Under the pieces are notes generated by a model, which worked only from the letters and a program-made list of their open reading frames with translations, was not told where the DNA came from and did no database searches. DNA of 64,000 bases from CAVYUC01 sp963783085. GTDB taxonomy: Bacteria > Bacteroidota > Bacteroidia > Bacteroidales > Prolixibacteraceae. The translations under genes and the position numbers were made by a program. Of this stretch, positions 8,804 to 17,621 are shown one piece after another. Position 1 is the stretch's first letter; the number at the start of each line of letters is the position of its first letter. The DNA lies in NCBI GenBank assembly GCA_963783085.1, contig CAWAMJ010000004.1, positions 62,001 to 126,000 on the forward strand, in the 5' to 3' direction.

Positions 8804-11800
8804 ATGGCATTCAGAAAAGACAATAAAGCAAAAGGCGGGTTTTCAAAAATTTCAATCAGTCTCTCTTCTCCAGAAGAAATTCTGGAAAGATCATACGGTG
8901 AAGTTTTAAAGCCCGAAACAATTAACTACAGAACATATAAACCTGAACGCGATGGTTTGTTCTGCGAACGTATTTTCGGACCGGTTAAAGATTACGAATG
9001 CCATTGCGGAAAATACAAACGTATCCGTTACAAGGGAATCGTTTGCGACCGCTGTGGCGTGGAAGTAACCGAGAAAAAAGTACGTCGCGAAAGAATGGGG
9101 CATATTTCACTGGTGGTACCGGTGGCCCACATTTGGTATTTCAGATCATTGCCAAATAAAATAGGATATCTCCTGGGACTTCCCACAAAAAAGCTCGATT
9201 CCATTATTTATTATGAACGTTATGTTGTAATTAATGCTGGTGCTACTGCTTCCGATGGTGTGAAGAACCTCGATTTCCTGACTGAAGAAGAATATCTTGA
9301 TATTGTTGATGCGTTGCCCAAAGAAAACCATTTGCTTGACGATGACGATCCAAACAAGTTCATCGCAAAAATGGGCGCCGAAGCATTATACGAAATTCTG
9401 ACAAGGCTCGACCTTGATGATTTATCATACACATTGCGCCATAAAGCAAACACCGAAACTTCGCAGCAACGGAAAAACGAAGCGTTAAAACGTTTGCAGG
9501 TGGTTGAAGCATTCCGGGCAAGTAAAAACCTGAACCGCCCCGAATGGATGGTGGTTCGCGTAGTACCGGTTATTCCTCCCGATTTAAGGCCACTGGTGCC
9601 GCTCGATGGCGGCCGTTTTGCCACTTCGGATTTAAATGACCTGTACCGCAGGGTAATTATCCGCAACAACAGGCTCAAAAGGTTGATAGAGATTAAAGCT
9701 CCCGAAGTGATTTTACGAAATGAAAAACGAATGCTGCAGGAAGCTGTGGATTCGCTGTTCGATAATTCGCGTAAAGTGAATGCCGTAAAAACTGAAAATA
9801 ACCGTGCGCTCAAATCTCTTTCCGACAGTTTGAAAGGAAAACAAGGACGTTTCCGTCAGAACCTGCTGGGTAAACGTGTCGACTATTCTGCACGTTCGGT
9901 AATTGTGGTTGGCCCGAAATTAAAAGTTCATGAATGCGGCCTTCCGAAAGATATGGCTGCCGAATTATACAAACCTTTCATTATACGTAAGTTAATTGAA
10001 AGGGGAATCGTAAAAACTGTAAAATCGGCGAAAAAAATCGTTGACCGGAAAGATCCGGTAGTATGGGAAATTCTTGAAAATGTATTGAAAGGACATCCTG
10101 TAATGCTGAACCGTGCGCCCACACTGCACCGTCTTTCTATTCAGGCATTTCAACCGGTTCTTATTGAAGGTAAGGCAATTCAGTTACATCCTTTGGTTTG
10201 TACGGGTTTTAACGCCGACTTCGACGGCGACCAGATGGCTGTTCACTTACCACTCGGTAATGCTGCAATTCTGGAAGCACAGTTACTGATGCTTGCGTCG
10301 CATAACTTGTTGAACCCGGCAAACGGAGCGCCAATTCAGGTTCCTTCACAGGACATGGTTCTCGGACTTTATTACATGACAAATGCAAAAAGAGGGTCGA
10401 AAAGCGAAGGGATGACGTTTTATTCACCTGAAGAAGTGATTATTGCTTATTCTGAAAAAATCATCGGTCTTCACACCGTTGTTAAAGTGAAGGTAGAAGA
10501 TGTGGATGAAAACGGTGAATATTTTAAACACGTCATCGAAACCACTGTAGGACGGGTGCTGTTTAATGAATTTGTTCCGCGGAAAGTCGGATATATTAAT
10601 CAGCTGCTAACAAAAAAATCGCTACGTACTATCATTTCCGATGTATTCAAAAGATGTGGAAATGCGGAAACAGTTGCATTTCTCGACGCTATTAAAGATC
10701 TGGGATACAACATGGCCTACCGCGGCGGATTGTCGTTCAATCTCGATGATGTAATTATTCCAGAAGATAAAGAAGGAATTGTTGGCGACGGATATCAGGA
10801 AGTTGAAGAAGTTATCAACAACTACAACATGGGATTCATCACCAACAACGAACGATACAACCAGGTTATTGATATCTGGACCCATGCCAACTCAAAGCTT
10901 ACTCATTCAGTGATGAAGACGTTGAGCAACGATAAGCAGGGTTTCAACTCGATTTACATGATGCTCGATTCAGGCGCCCGTGGTTCAAAAGAACAAATCA
11001 GGCAGTTGTGTGGCATGAGGGGATTGATGGCCAAACCGCAAAAATCAGGTTCTACCGGATCGCAGATCATTGAAAACCCGATTCTTGCTAATTTTAAAGA
11101 AGGGCTTTCGGTACTGGAATATTTTATTTCAACCCACGGTGCCCGTAAAGGTTTGGCCGACACTGCGCTGAAAACTGCCGATGCAGGTTACCTTACAAGG
11201 CGTTTGGTGGATGTAGCACAGGATGTTATTATCTCTGAAGAAGATTGTGGTACGTTGCGTGGTCTCGTGGCAACTGCTATCAAAAATAACGAAGAAGTGG
11301 TTGCGTCGCTGTACGACAGAATTATTGGAAGAACTTCGGTGCACGATATTTATCACCCGTTAAATGGCGAACTAATCGTGAAATCGGGCGATACAGTTAC
11401 AGAGGAAGTTGCTGCGGCAATCGAGGAATCACCAATTGAAAGTATCGAAATCCGTTCGGTGTTAACCTGCGAATCGAAAGTGGGTGTTTGCGGAAAATGT
11501 TACGGACGAAACCTGGCTTCCGGAAACATGGTTCAAAAAGGCGAGTCGGTGGGGGTAATTGCAGCCCAGTCGATTGGTGAACCGGGAACACAGCTTACCC
11601 TTCGTACATTCCACGTGGGCGGTATCGCCGGAAACATTTCAGCACAATCGACAGTTGAAGCAAGATACGACGGCTTTGTGGAAATCGAGGAACTTCGCGC
11701 AGTTGAGAATAAACAGGAAGATGGTAACCCGCTTGATATTGTTGTGAGCCGGCTGGCCGAACTGAAAATTATCGACAAAAATACGAAAATCCCACTCTCC

Positions 11801-13060
11801 ACTCATACTATTCCTTATGGTTCAAGATTGTATGTAAAAAATGGCGATGAAATCAGGAAAGGAAAATTAATCTGCGAATGGGACCCGTTCAATGGAGTAA
11901 TTATCACCGAATTCGATGGCAAAATTGAATTCGAAAACCTGATTGAAAACATTACATTTCGTGAAGAATCGGATGAACAAACTGGTTATAGCGAAAAAGT
12001 AATCATCGAAACCAGGGATAAAACCAAGAACCCGACCCTGAAAATTATGGACGACAGCGGTGAAATGATCCGTTCGTACAATCTGCCGGTAGGCGGCCAT
12101 ATTTCAGTGGCACAGGGACAGGAGGTAAAAGCTGGTACCGTTCTGGTGAAGATACCGCGTTCGGCAGGAAAAGCAGGCGATATCACCGGTGGTTTGCCAC
12201 GTGTTACTGAATTGTTCGAAGCCCGTAACCCGTCGAACCCGGCGGTAGTTTCAGAAATTGACGGCGAAGTTTCACTGGGTAAAATTAAACGCGGTAACCG
12301 CGAAATCATCATCACCTCAAAAACAGGCGATGTGAAGAAATACCTGGTGCCGCTTTCAAAACAGATTTTGGTTCAGGAAAACGACTATATCAGGGCTGGC
12401 ATTTCGCTGTCAGACGGCGCAACCACTCCTTCCGATATTCTTGCGATTAAAGGGCCGACCGCCGTTCAGGAATATATCCTGAATGAAGTTCAGGATGTAT
12501 ACCGGATGCAGGGGGTGAAAATTAATGACAAACACTTCGAGATTATCATCCGGCAGATGATGAGAAAGGTGGAAATCGATGACCCGGGCGATACTCGTTT
12601 CCTTGAGAAACAGGTGGTCGACAAAAACGAATTTATCGCTGAAAACGATTGGATTTGGAATAAAAAAGTAGTTGTCGATCCGGGTGAAGCCGAAGGTCTG
12701 AAAGCGGGACAAATCATTTCTGCACGTCGTATGAGGGATGAAAACTCGCAGTTGAGAAGAAAAGATAAAAAACTGGTGGAAGCGCGCGATGCCATTGCGG
12801 CAACGTCAAGCCAGGTGCTGCAGGGGATTACCAAAGCAGCGCTGCAAACCAGAAGCTGGTTATCGGCAGCATCGTTCCAGGAAACGACCAAAGTATTGAA
12901 CGAAGCTGCAATTAACGGCAAAACCGATTATCTCGACGGATTGAAGGAGAACGTCATCTGCGGTCATCTGATTCCTGCGGGTACCGGTTTAAAAGAATAT
13001 AAAAATCTGGTTGTTGGTTCAAGAGAAGAATACGACAGGTTGATTGAGGTAAAAAAATGA
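8804..13060 (+). CDS. rpoC: DNA-directed RNA polymerase beta' subunit
   Basis: The 1418-residue product has the N-terminal zinc-binding cysteines (Cys66, 68, 81, 84), the catalytic Mg-binding motif NADFDGDQMAVH at about residues 469-480, a second cysteine cluster near 880-895 (CESKVGVCGKC), and the trigger-loop region QSIGEPGTQLTLRTFH. Length and order are normal for Bacteroidota. The DUF3467 gene follows after 6 bases. Confidence 0.98.
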   Translation: MAFRKDNKAKGGFSKISISLSSPEEILERSYGEVLKPETINYRTYKPERDGLFCERIFGPVKDYECHCGKYKRIRYKGIVCDRCGVEVTEKKVRRERMGHISLVVPVAHIWYFRSLPNKIGYLLGLPTKKLDSIIYYERYVVINAGATASDGVKNLDFLTEEEYLDIVDALPKENHLLDDDDPNKFIAKMGAEALYEILTRLDLDDLSYTLRHKANTETSQQRKNEALKRLQVVEAFRASKNLNRPEWMVVRVVPVIPPDLRPLVPLDGGRFATSDLNDLYRRVIIRNNRLKRLIEIKAPEVILRNEKRMLQEAVDSLFDNSRKVNAVKTENNRALKSLSDSLKGKQGRFRQNLLGKRVDYSARSVIVVGPKLKVHECGLPKDMAAELYKPFIIRKLIERGIVKTVKSAKKIVDRKDPVVWEILENVLKGHPVMLNRAPTLHRLSIQAFQPVLIEGKAIQLHPLVCTGFNADFDGDQMAVHLPLGNAAILEAQLLMLASHNLLNPANGAPIQVPSQDMVLGLYYMTNAKRGSKSEGMTFYSPEEVIIAYSEKIIGLHTVVKVKVEDVDENGEYFKHVIETTVGRVLFNEFVPRKVGYINQLLTKKSLRTIISDVFKRCGNAETVAFLDAIKDLGYNMAYRGGLSFNLDDVIIPEDKEGIVGDGYQEVEEVINNYNMGFITNNERYNQVIDIWTHANSKLTHSVMKTLSNDKQGFNSIYMMLDSGARGSKEQIRQLCGMRGLMAKPQKSGSTGSQIIENPILANFKEGLSVLEYFISTHGARKGLADTALKTADAGYLTRRLVDVAQDVIISEEDCGTLRGLVATAIKNNEEVVASLYDRIIGRTSVHDIYHPLNGELIVKSGDTVTEEVAAAIEESPIESIEIRSVLTCESKVGVCGKCYGRNLASGNMVQKGESVGVIAAQSIGEPGTQLTLRTFHVGGIAGNISAQSTVEARYDGFVEIEELRAVENKQEDGNPLDIVVSRLAELKIIDKNTKIPLSTHTIPYGSRLYVKNGDEIRKGKLICEWDPFNGVIITEFDGKIEFENLIENITFREESDEQTGYSEKVIIETRDKTKNPTLKIMDDSGEMIRSYNLPVGGHISVAQGQEVKAGTVLVKIPRSAGKAGDITGGLPRVTELFEARNPSNPAVVSEIDGEVSLGKIKRGNREIIITSKTGDVKKYLVPLSKQILVQENDYIRAGISLSDGATTPSDILAIKGPTAVQEYILNEVQDVYRMQGVKINDKHFEIIIRQMMRKVEIDDPGDTRFLEKQVVDKNEFIAENDWIWNKKVVVDPGEAEGLKAGQIISARRMRDENSQLRRKDKKLVEARDAIAATSSQVLQGITKAALQTRSWLSAASFQETTKVLNEAAINGKTDYLDGLKENVICGHLIPAGTGLKEYKNLVVGSREEYDRLIEVKK

Positions 13061-13066
13061 TAAACA

Positions 13067-13393
13067 ATGGATGATAAAACAAAACAACCACAACAGCTGA
13101 ATATTGAATTAAATGAGGAAGTTGCTCAGGGTATTTATTCCAACCTGGCGGTAATTACCCATTCAAGTTCAGAGTTTGTTGTCGATTTTGTGCGGATAAT
13201 GCCTGGTATTCCAAAGGCAAATGTCAAATCGAGGATCATTCTTACACCGGAACATGCAAAACGTTTGTTACTGGCTTTGGAGGATAATATCAAAAAATAT
13301 GAATCGCTGCATGGTACCATAAAAAACGTAAAATCCGGTTCCGATCCGATGATGCCGCCCATGAGTTTTGGGGGGCCGGCGGCACAGGCATAA
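13067..13393 (+). CDS. DUF3467 family protein
   Basis: This 108-residue protein has a compact conserved core (YSNLAVITHSSSEFVVDF and ILTPEHAKRLLLALEDNI) and a Met/Pro-rich C-terminus. DUF3467 proteins are small and of unknown function; in Bacteroidota one commonly sits directly behind rpoC. The 6-base gap here suggests co-translation. There is no signal peptide or membrane span. A transcription-linked role is a guess from position only. Confidence 0.88.
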   Translation: MDDKTKQPQQLNIELNEEVAQGIYSNLAVITHSSSEFVVDFVRIMPGIPKANVKSRIILTPEHAKRLLLALEDNIKKYESLHGTIKNVKSGSDPMMPPMSFGGPAAQA

Positions 13394-13415
13394 AGGTTTA
13401 TCAGCAAAACACAAG

Positions 13416-13447
13416 AAAAGGAGATCAATTTTGGTCTCCTTTTTTTG
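13416..13447 (+). terminator. Intrinsic terminator after the rpoBC-DUF3467 operon
   Basis: AAAAGGAGA pairs with TCTCCTTTT across a loop of about 10 bases and continues into a run of Ts up to 13446. It lies 23 bases after the DUF3467 stop, ending the long ribosomal/RNA polymerase transcript. Confidence 0.85.
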
Positions 13448-13673
13448 TACCCGTTTCCGATTTTACTTCTCCAATTGAATAGCCAAAAATTAATTAAACT
13501 TATTATAAATTAGTGATCCAGGATTTACCGCTGCGATTACGAAGATAATAGTTTGTTTGTTTTAACATCAAGATTTAAAAGCGTTTATAAATGGTTTTTA
13601 CAGTTTTTTGATAGGGTTGAAAAACAATTGCAATTTACGCGTCGGTATTTTGTTACTGCACTTGCCGGTCGGT

Positions 13674-13705
13674 TTTGATTTGTTTGGGTTCAATATCTAT
13701 ATTTG
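13674..13705 (+). promoter_or_regulatory. Bacteroidota-type promoter for the etf genes
   Basis: TTTG at 13674-13677 and TATATTTG at 13698-13705, spaced 20 bases, match TTTG-N19/20-TAnnTTTG. Transcription would start near 13712 and give a leader of about 70 bases that holds a small hairpin (CTATGT/ACATAG, near 13733-13752). The rest of the 390-base gap 13394-13783 holds only the upstream terminator and AT-rich DNA with no recognisable gene. Confidence 0.75.
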
Positions 13706-13783
13706 CTGCTTTCTTTCAAAAAAAATTAGGAGCTATGTTTTTTCTGACATAGGCGAAGAGAAACTAAAATAAATCAAAAGTTA

Positions 13784-14659
13784 ATGAAAGCTTATAATAT
13801 TATTGTTTTAGCCAAGCAAGTGCCTGATACGAGGAATGTTGGCAAAGATGCAATGAAAGCTGACGGAACCGTCAACAGAGCAGTTCTTCCTGCTATTTTC
13901 AATCCGGAAGATTTAAATGCGCTGGAACAGGCATTGCGAATTAAAGACCGCTTTCCGGAAACAACAGTGAAAATTCTCACGATGGGTCCGGGGCGTGCAG
14001 CCGAAATTATCCGCGAAGGTTTATTCAGAGGGGCAGATGGCGGCATATTGCTCACCGATCGTGCTTTTGCCGGATCTGATACACTGGCTACTTCGTATGC
14101 GCTCGGACAGGCATTAAAAAAAATGGATAAAATTGATTTGATTATTGCCGGCCGTCAGGCTATTGATGGTGATACAGCTCAGGTAGGACCACAGGTGGCT
14201 GAAAAACTGAAAATGCTTCAGGTGACTTATGTGGAAGAAGTAAAAGAGCTGAAAAATAAAAATATCGTTTTAAAACGCCGTCTCGACAGGGGGGTGGAAA
14301 CCGTGAAATGTCAGTTGCCGCTGGTTATCACTGTTAACGGCACAGCGCCGGCATGCCGTTCAAGAAATGCCAAATTACTGATGAAATTCAAACGCGCAAG
14401 AACCGTTACCGAACTGCAGAAAGAAAATGAAGATTATATTCATTTGTACAACGACCGGCCGGAGCTTAATATACCGGAGTGGACGGTAAATGATATCGAA
14501 ACCGATGCTTCACAGTTGGGACTAACCGGTTCGCCCACAAAAGTAAAATCCATCGAAAATGTGGTTCTTCAGGCGAAGGATTCGAAAGTGATTTCAGACT
14601 CTGATGCCGATGTTGAAAACATGATGGTTGAACTAATTGGAAGTCATACCCTCGGTTAA
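13784..14659 (+). CDS. etfB: Electron transfer flavoprotein, beta subunit
   Basis: The 291-residue protein (EtfB/FixA family) begins MKAYNIIVLAKQVPDTRNV and contains the nucleotide-binding segments typical of the family (AGRQAIDGDTAQVGP near residues 121-135 and KRRLDRGVETVKCQLP). With EtfA it carries electrons from acyl-CoA dehydrogenases to other redox partners. The etfA start lies 24 bases after the stop. A dehydrogenase gene follows, fitting fatty- or branched-acid oxidation or an electron-bifurcating ETF. Confidence 0.95.
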   Translation: MKAYNIIVLAKQVPDTRNVGKDAMKADGTVNRAVLPAIFNPEDLNALEQALRIKDRFPETTVKILTMGPGRAAEIIREGLFRGADGGILLTDRAFAGSDTLATSYALGQALKKMDKIDLIIAGRQAIDGDTAQVGPQVAEKLKMLQVTYVEEVKELKNKNIVLKRRLDRGVETVKCQLPLVITVNGTAPACRSRNAKLLMKFKRARTVTELQKENEDYIHLYNDRPELNIPEWTVNDIETDASQLGLTGSPTKVKSIENVVLQAKDSKVISDSDADVENMMVELIGSHTLG

Positions 14660-14683
14660 TTGTTCCTCGAAAATATTAGAAAT

Positions 14684-15703
14684 ATGAATAACGTATTTGT
14701 TTATTGCGAAACAGAAGATGGCCAGGTGGCCGAAGTTAGTCAGGAATTGCTGACCAAAGGCCGCAGCCTGGCAAACGAACTGAAATGCAAACTGGAAGCC
14801 ATCGCCGTTGGTCACCAGCTTGGCGGTATTGCCGGCCAGGTACTGCCGTACGGAGTAGACACGCTTTACATTGCCGATGATGAACGGTTGTATCCATATC
14901 AAACACTGCCACACACATCCATTGTTGTAAAATTATTCAAGGAGGAGAAGCCGCAAATTGCTTTGATGGGCGCATCTTCCATCGGTCGCGATCTGGGCCC
15001 GCGCGTTTCTTCTGCGTTACACAGCGGTTTAACTGCCGACTGCACCAGCTTGGTAATTGGCGATCATTTTGATAAAAAGTCGGATAAAATGTACAAGAAC
15101 CTGCTGTATCAGATTCGTCCGGCTTTTGGCGGAAACATTATTGCAACAATTATCAATCCCGATTGCCGCCCGCAAATGGCAACTGTTCGGGAAGGTGTGA
15201 TGAAAAAGAATATTCTCGATCCGGCGTATCCCGGGGAAGTAGTAAATCTCGATGTTTCGAAATACGTGAGCGACATTGATTTTGTAGTGGAAATAATTGA
15301 ACGGCACGTAGAAAAAAGCAAGGTGAATATCAAAGGTTCGCCAATCGTTGTTGCAGGTGGCTACGGTGTTGGTTCAAAAGAAAATTTTAAATTGTTGTAT
15401 GATTTGGCCGAAGTTTTGGGAGGCGAAGTCGGCGCTTCACGCGCTGCGGTCGACGCAGGTTATGTGGAACATGAAAGGCAAATCGGGCAGACCGGCTTAA
15501 CTGTTCGGCCGAAATTGTACATTGCCTGCGGAATATCCGGACAGATTCAGCATCGCGCAGGAATGGAGCAATCAGCACAAATTATTGCCATCAATACCGA
15601 TCCGGAAGCGCCGATTAATTCGATAGCCGATTACGTAATCACAGGCAATCTCACTGAAATCATTCCGAAAATGATTAAATTCTACAAAAAAAATACAAAA
15701 TAA
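14684..15703 (+). CDS. etfA: Electron transfer flavoprotein, alpha subunit
   Basis: The 339-residue product is taken from the ATG at 14684 (MNNVFVYCETEDGQVAEVS); the upstream TTG at 14660 adds eight unconserved residues. The C-terminal FAD domain is clear: GGYGVGSKENFKLL, GASRAAVDAGY, GQTGLTVRPKLYIACGISG and NTDPEAPI near the end. It partners EtfB. A hairpin (about 15708-15738) lies between it and the dehydrogenase gene and may mark an RNA processing point. Confidence 0.95.
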   Translation: MNNVFVYCETEDGQVAEVSQELLTKGRSLANELKCKLEAIAVGHQLGGIAGQVLPYGVDTLYIADDERLYPYQTLPHTSIVVKLFKEEKPQIALMGASSIGRDLGPRVSSALHSGLTADCTSLVIGDHFDKKSDKMYKNLLYQIRPAFGGNIIATIINPDCRPQMATVREGVMKKNILDPAYPGEVVNLDVSKYVSDIDFVVEIIERHVEKSKVNIKGSPIVVAGGYGVGSKENFKLLYDLAEVLGGEVGASRAAVDAGYVEHERQIGQTGLTVRPKLYIACGISGQIQHRAGMEQSAQIIAINTDPEAPINSIADYVITGNLTEIIPKMIKFYKKNTK

Positions 15704-15836
15704 TGGCCTTTCCCGTTCTCTCCGAACGAGAAGGGAAGAGACTGATAATATGCAGATAATGAGTTTAATAAAAGGCCTTTCCGTAAAATATGCCTTCCCT
15801 TTGCGGAGGTTACGTGGGGCTAAAAAGTAGTAAAAT

Positions 15837-17546
15837 ATGGCGAATTTTTATACCGATAACAGCGAACTGAAATTTCATTTGAACCATCCTCTTATGGAAC
15901 AGATAGTTCGTTTAAAAGAACGTGGTTTTTCGTTTAAGGACGAATTTCCGTTTGCTCCGCTGGATTATGAAGATGCAGTTGATAGTTATGAACGAGTGCT
16001 GGAAATTGTAGGTGAAATTTGTGGCGAAATTGTGGCGCCAAATGCCGAAAGCATCGATGCAGAAGGCCCGCAGGTTGTTGACGGGCACGTGATTTATGCC
16101 CGCGGCACACAGGAAAACATCGACGCACTAAATCAGGCAGGTTTGATGGGAATGTCGCTCCCGTATAAATTCGGCGGATTGAACTTCCCAATTGTACCTT
16201 ATATTATGGCCGCGGATATCGTTTCGCGCGCCGATGCAGGATTTGTAAATATTTGGGGGTTGCAGGATTGCGCCGAGACTATTAACGAATTTGCATCGGA
16301 AGAACAAAAAGAAATTTACCTGCCGCGGGTTTGTAAAGGCGATACCATGGCCATGGATTTAACCGAACCCGATGCAGGCTCCGATTTGCAGGCGGTTCAG
16401 TTAAAGGCAACCTGGGACGAAAAAACAAATACCTGGCTGCTGAACGGGGTGAAGCGTTTTATCACCAACGGCGATGGGGACATTTCCCTCGTGCTGGCGC
16501 GTTCAGAACCTGGAACGAAAGATGGCCGCGGTCTTTCCATGTTTATTTACGACAAGCAAAATGGCGGTGTTAGCGTTCGCCGGATCGAACATAAAATGGG
16601 TATTATCGGATCACCCACCTGCGAACTGGTGTTTAAAAACGCACCTGCGGAGATAGTAGGTTCACGGAAATTGGGATTGATTAAATACGTTATGGCTTTG
16701 ATGAACGGCGCACGCCTCGGGATTGCGGCACAGTCGGTAGGCTTATGCGAAGCTGCCTATCGCGAAGCGCTGGAATATGCCAAAGAACGGATGCAGTTTG
16801 GAAAAGCAATCATTCGGTTTCCGGCAGTCTATGAAATGCTTTCGATGATGAAAGGTAAACTCGATGCCTCCAGAACATTGTTGTATGAAACAGCGCGTTT
16901 TGTCGATATGTACAAAACGTATCAGCATATTTCCGAAGAACGTTCCCTGGAAAAAGAAGAACGGGAAGAAATGAAAAAGTACCAGCGATTGGCCGATGTG
17001 TTTACGCCGCTGGTAAAAGGAATGGCCAGCGAATTCGCCAATCAGCTGGCGTATGACGCTGTTCAGATTCACGGCGGTTCCGGTTTTATGAAGGATTATC
17101 CGGTAGAACGGATTTACCGCGATGCGCGAATTACTTCCATTTACGAGGGGACTACCCAATTGCAGGTGGTTGCCGCCATCCGCGGAGTTACAACCGGAGC
17201 TTTTCTGAACCAGATTCGGTTTTACGAAGCACAAAAAATTTCGCCACAACTGGAATACCTGAAACGTTCGCTAATTGTTTTAACCGAAGATTATGAACAG
17301 GCCGTGAAAAAAGTAATATCGACAGACGATAATGAATTCATCGATTTTCACGCCCGCCGGTTGGTGGAAATGGCAGGTCACATCATCATGAGTTATTTGT
17401 TACTGCTCGATTCCAACCGCGACGAATCGTTCCTGCGCTCGACGAAAAATTATATCAATTTTGCAAAATCGCAGGTGAAAGCGAGTGCAGAGTATATTCG
17501 TATATCAGATCTGGCCGATTTGGGTGCTTTTAAGTTCGAGTTGTAA
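15837..17546 (+). CDS. Acyl-CoA dehydrogenase
   Basis: The 569-residue FAD enzyme oxidises an acyl-CoA to the enoyl-CoA and passes electrons to the ETF encoded just upstream. Domains in order: N-terminal helical domain, the beta domain with AMDLTEPDAGSDLQAV (near 170-185) and KRFITNGDGD, and the C-terminal helical domain with ERMQFGKAI and the IHGGSGFMKDYPVERIYRDARI segment (about 413-435). A C-terminal extension of about 100 residues makes it longer than the 380-residue short-chain enzymes. The substrate cannot be told from sequence. Confidence 0.93.
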   Translation: MANFYTDNSELKFHLNHPLMEQIVRLKERGFSFKDEFPFAPLDYEDAVDSYERVLEIVGEICGEIVAPNAESIDAEGPQVVDGHVIYARGTQENIDALNQAGLMGMSLPYKFGGLNFPIVPYIMAADIVSRADAGFVNIWGLQDCAETINEFASEEQKEIYLPRVCKGDTMAMDLTEPDAGSDLQAVQLKATWDEKTNTWLLNGVKRFITNGDGDISLVLARSEPGTKDGRGLSMFIYDKQNGGVSVRRIEHKMGIIGSPTCELVFKNAPAEIVGSRKLGLIKYVMALMNGARLGIAAQSVGLCEAAYREALEYAKERMQFGKAIIRFPAVYEMLSMMKGKLDASRTLLYETARFVDMYKTYQHISEERSLEKEEREEMKKYQRLADVFTPLVKGMASEFANQLAYDAVQIHGGSGFMKDYPVERIYRDARITSIYEGTTQLQVVAAIRGVTTGAFLNQIRFYEAQKISPQLEYLKRSLIVLTEDYEQAVKKVISTDDNEFIDFHARRLVEMAGHIIMSYLLLLDSNRDESFLRSTKNYINFAKSQVKASAEYIRISDLADLGAFKFEL

Positions 17547-17573
17547 TTTTTTGTTCCAACTCATAAAAATCAT

Positions 17574-17604
17574 AAAGCCATCTCATTTTTGGGGTGGCTT
17601 TTTT
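17574..17604. terminator. Bidirectional terminator between convergent genes
   Basis: AAAGCCA (17574-17580) pairs with TGGCTTT (17595-17601), followed by Ts on the plus strand and preceded by As, so it can work for both the dehydrogenase (+) and the histidine kinase (-). Confidence 0.75.
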
Positions 17605-17621
17605 AAATCATTAAAAGCTGA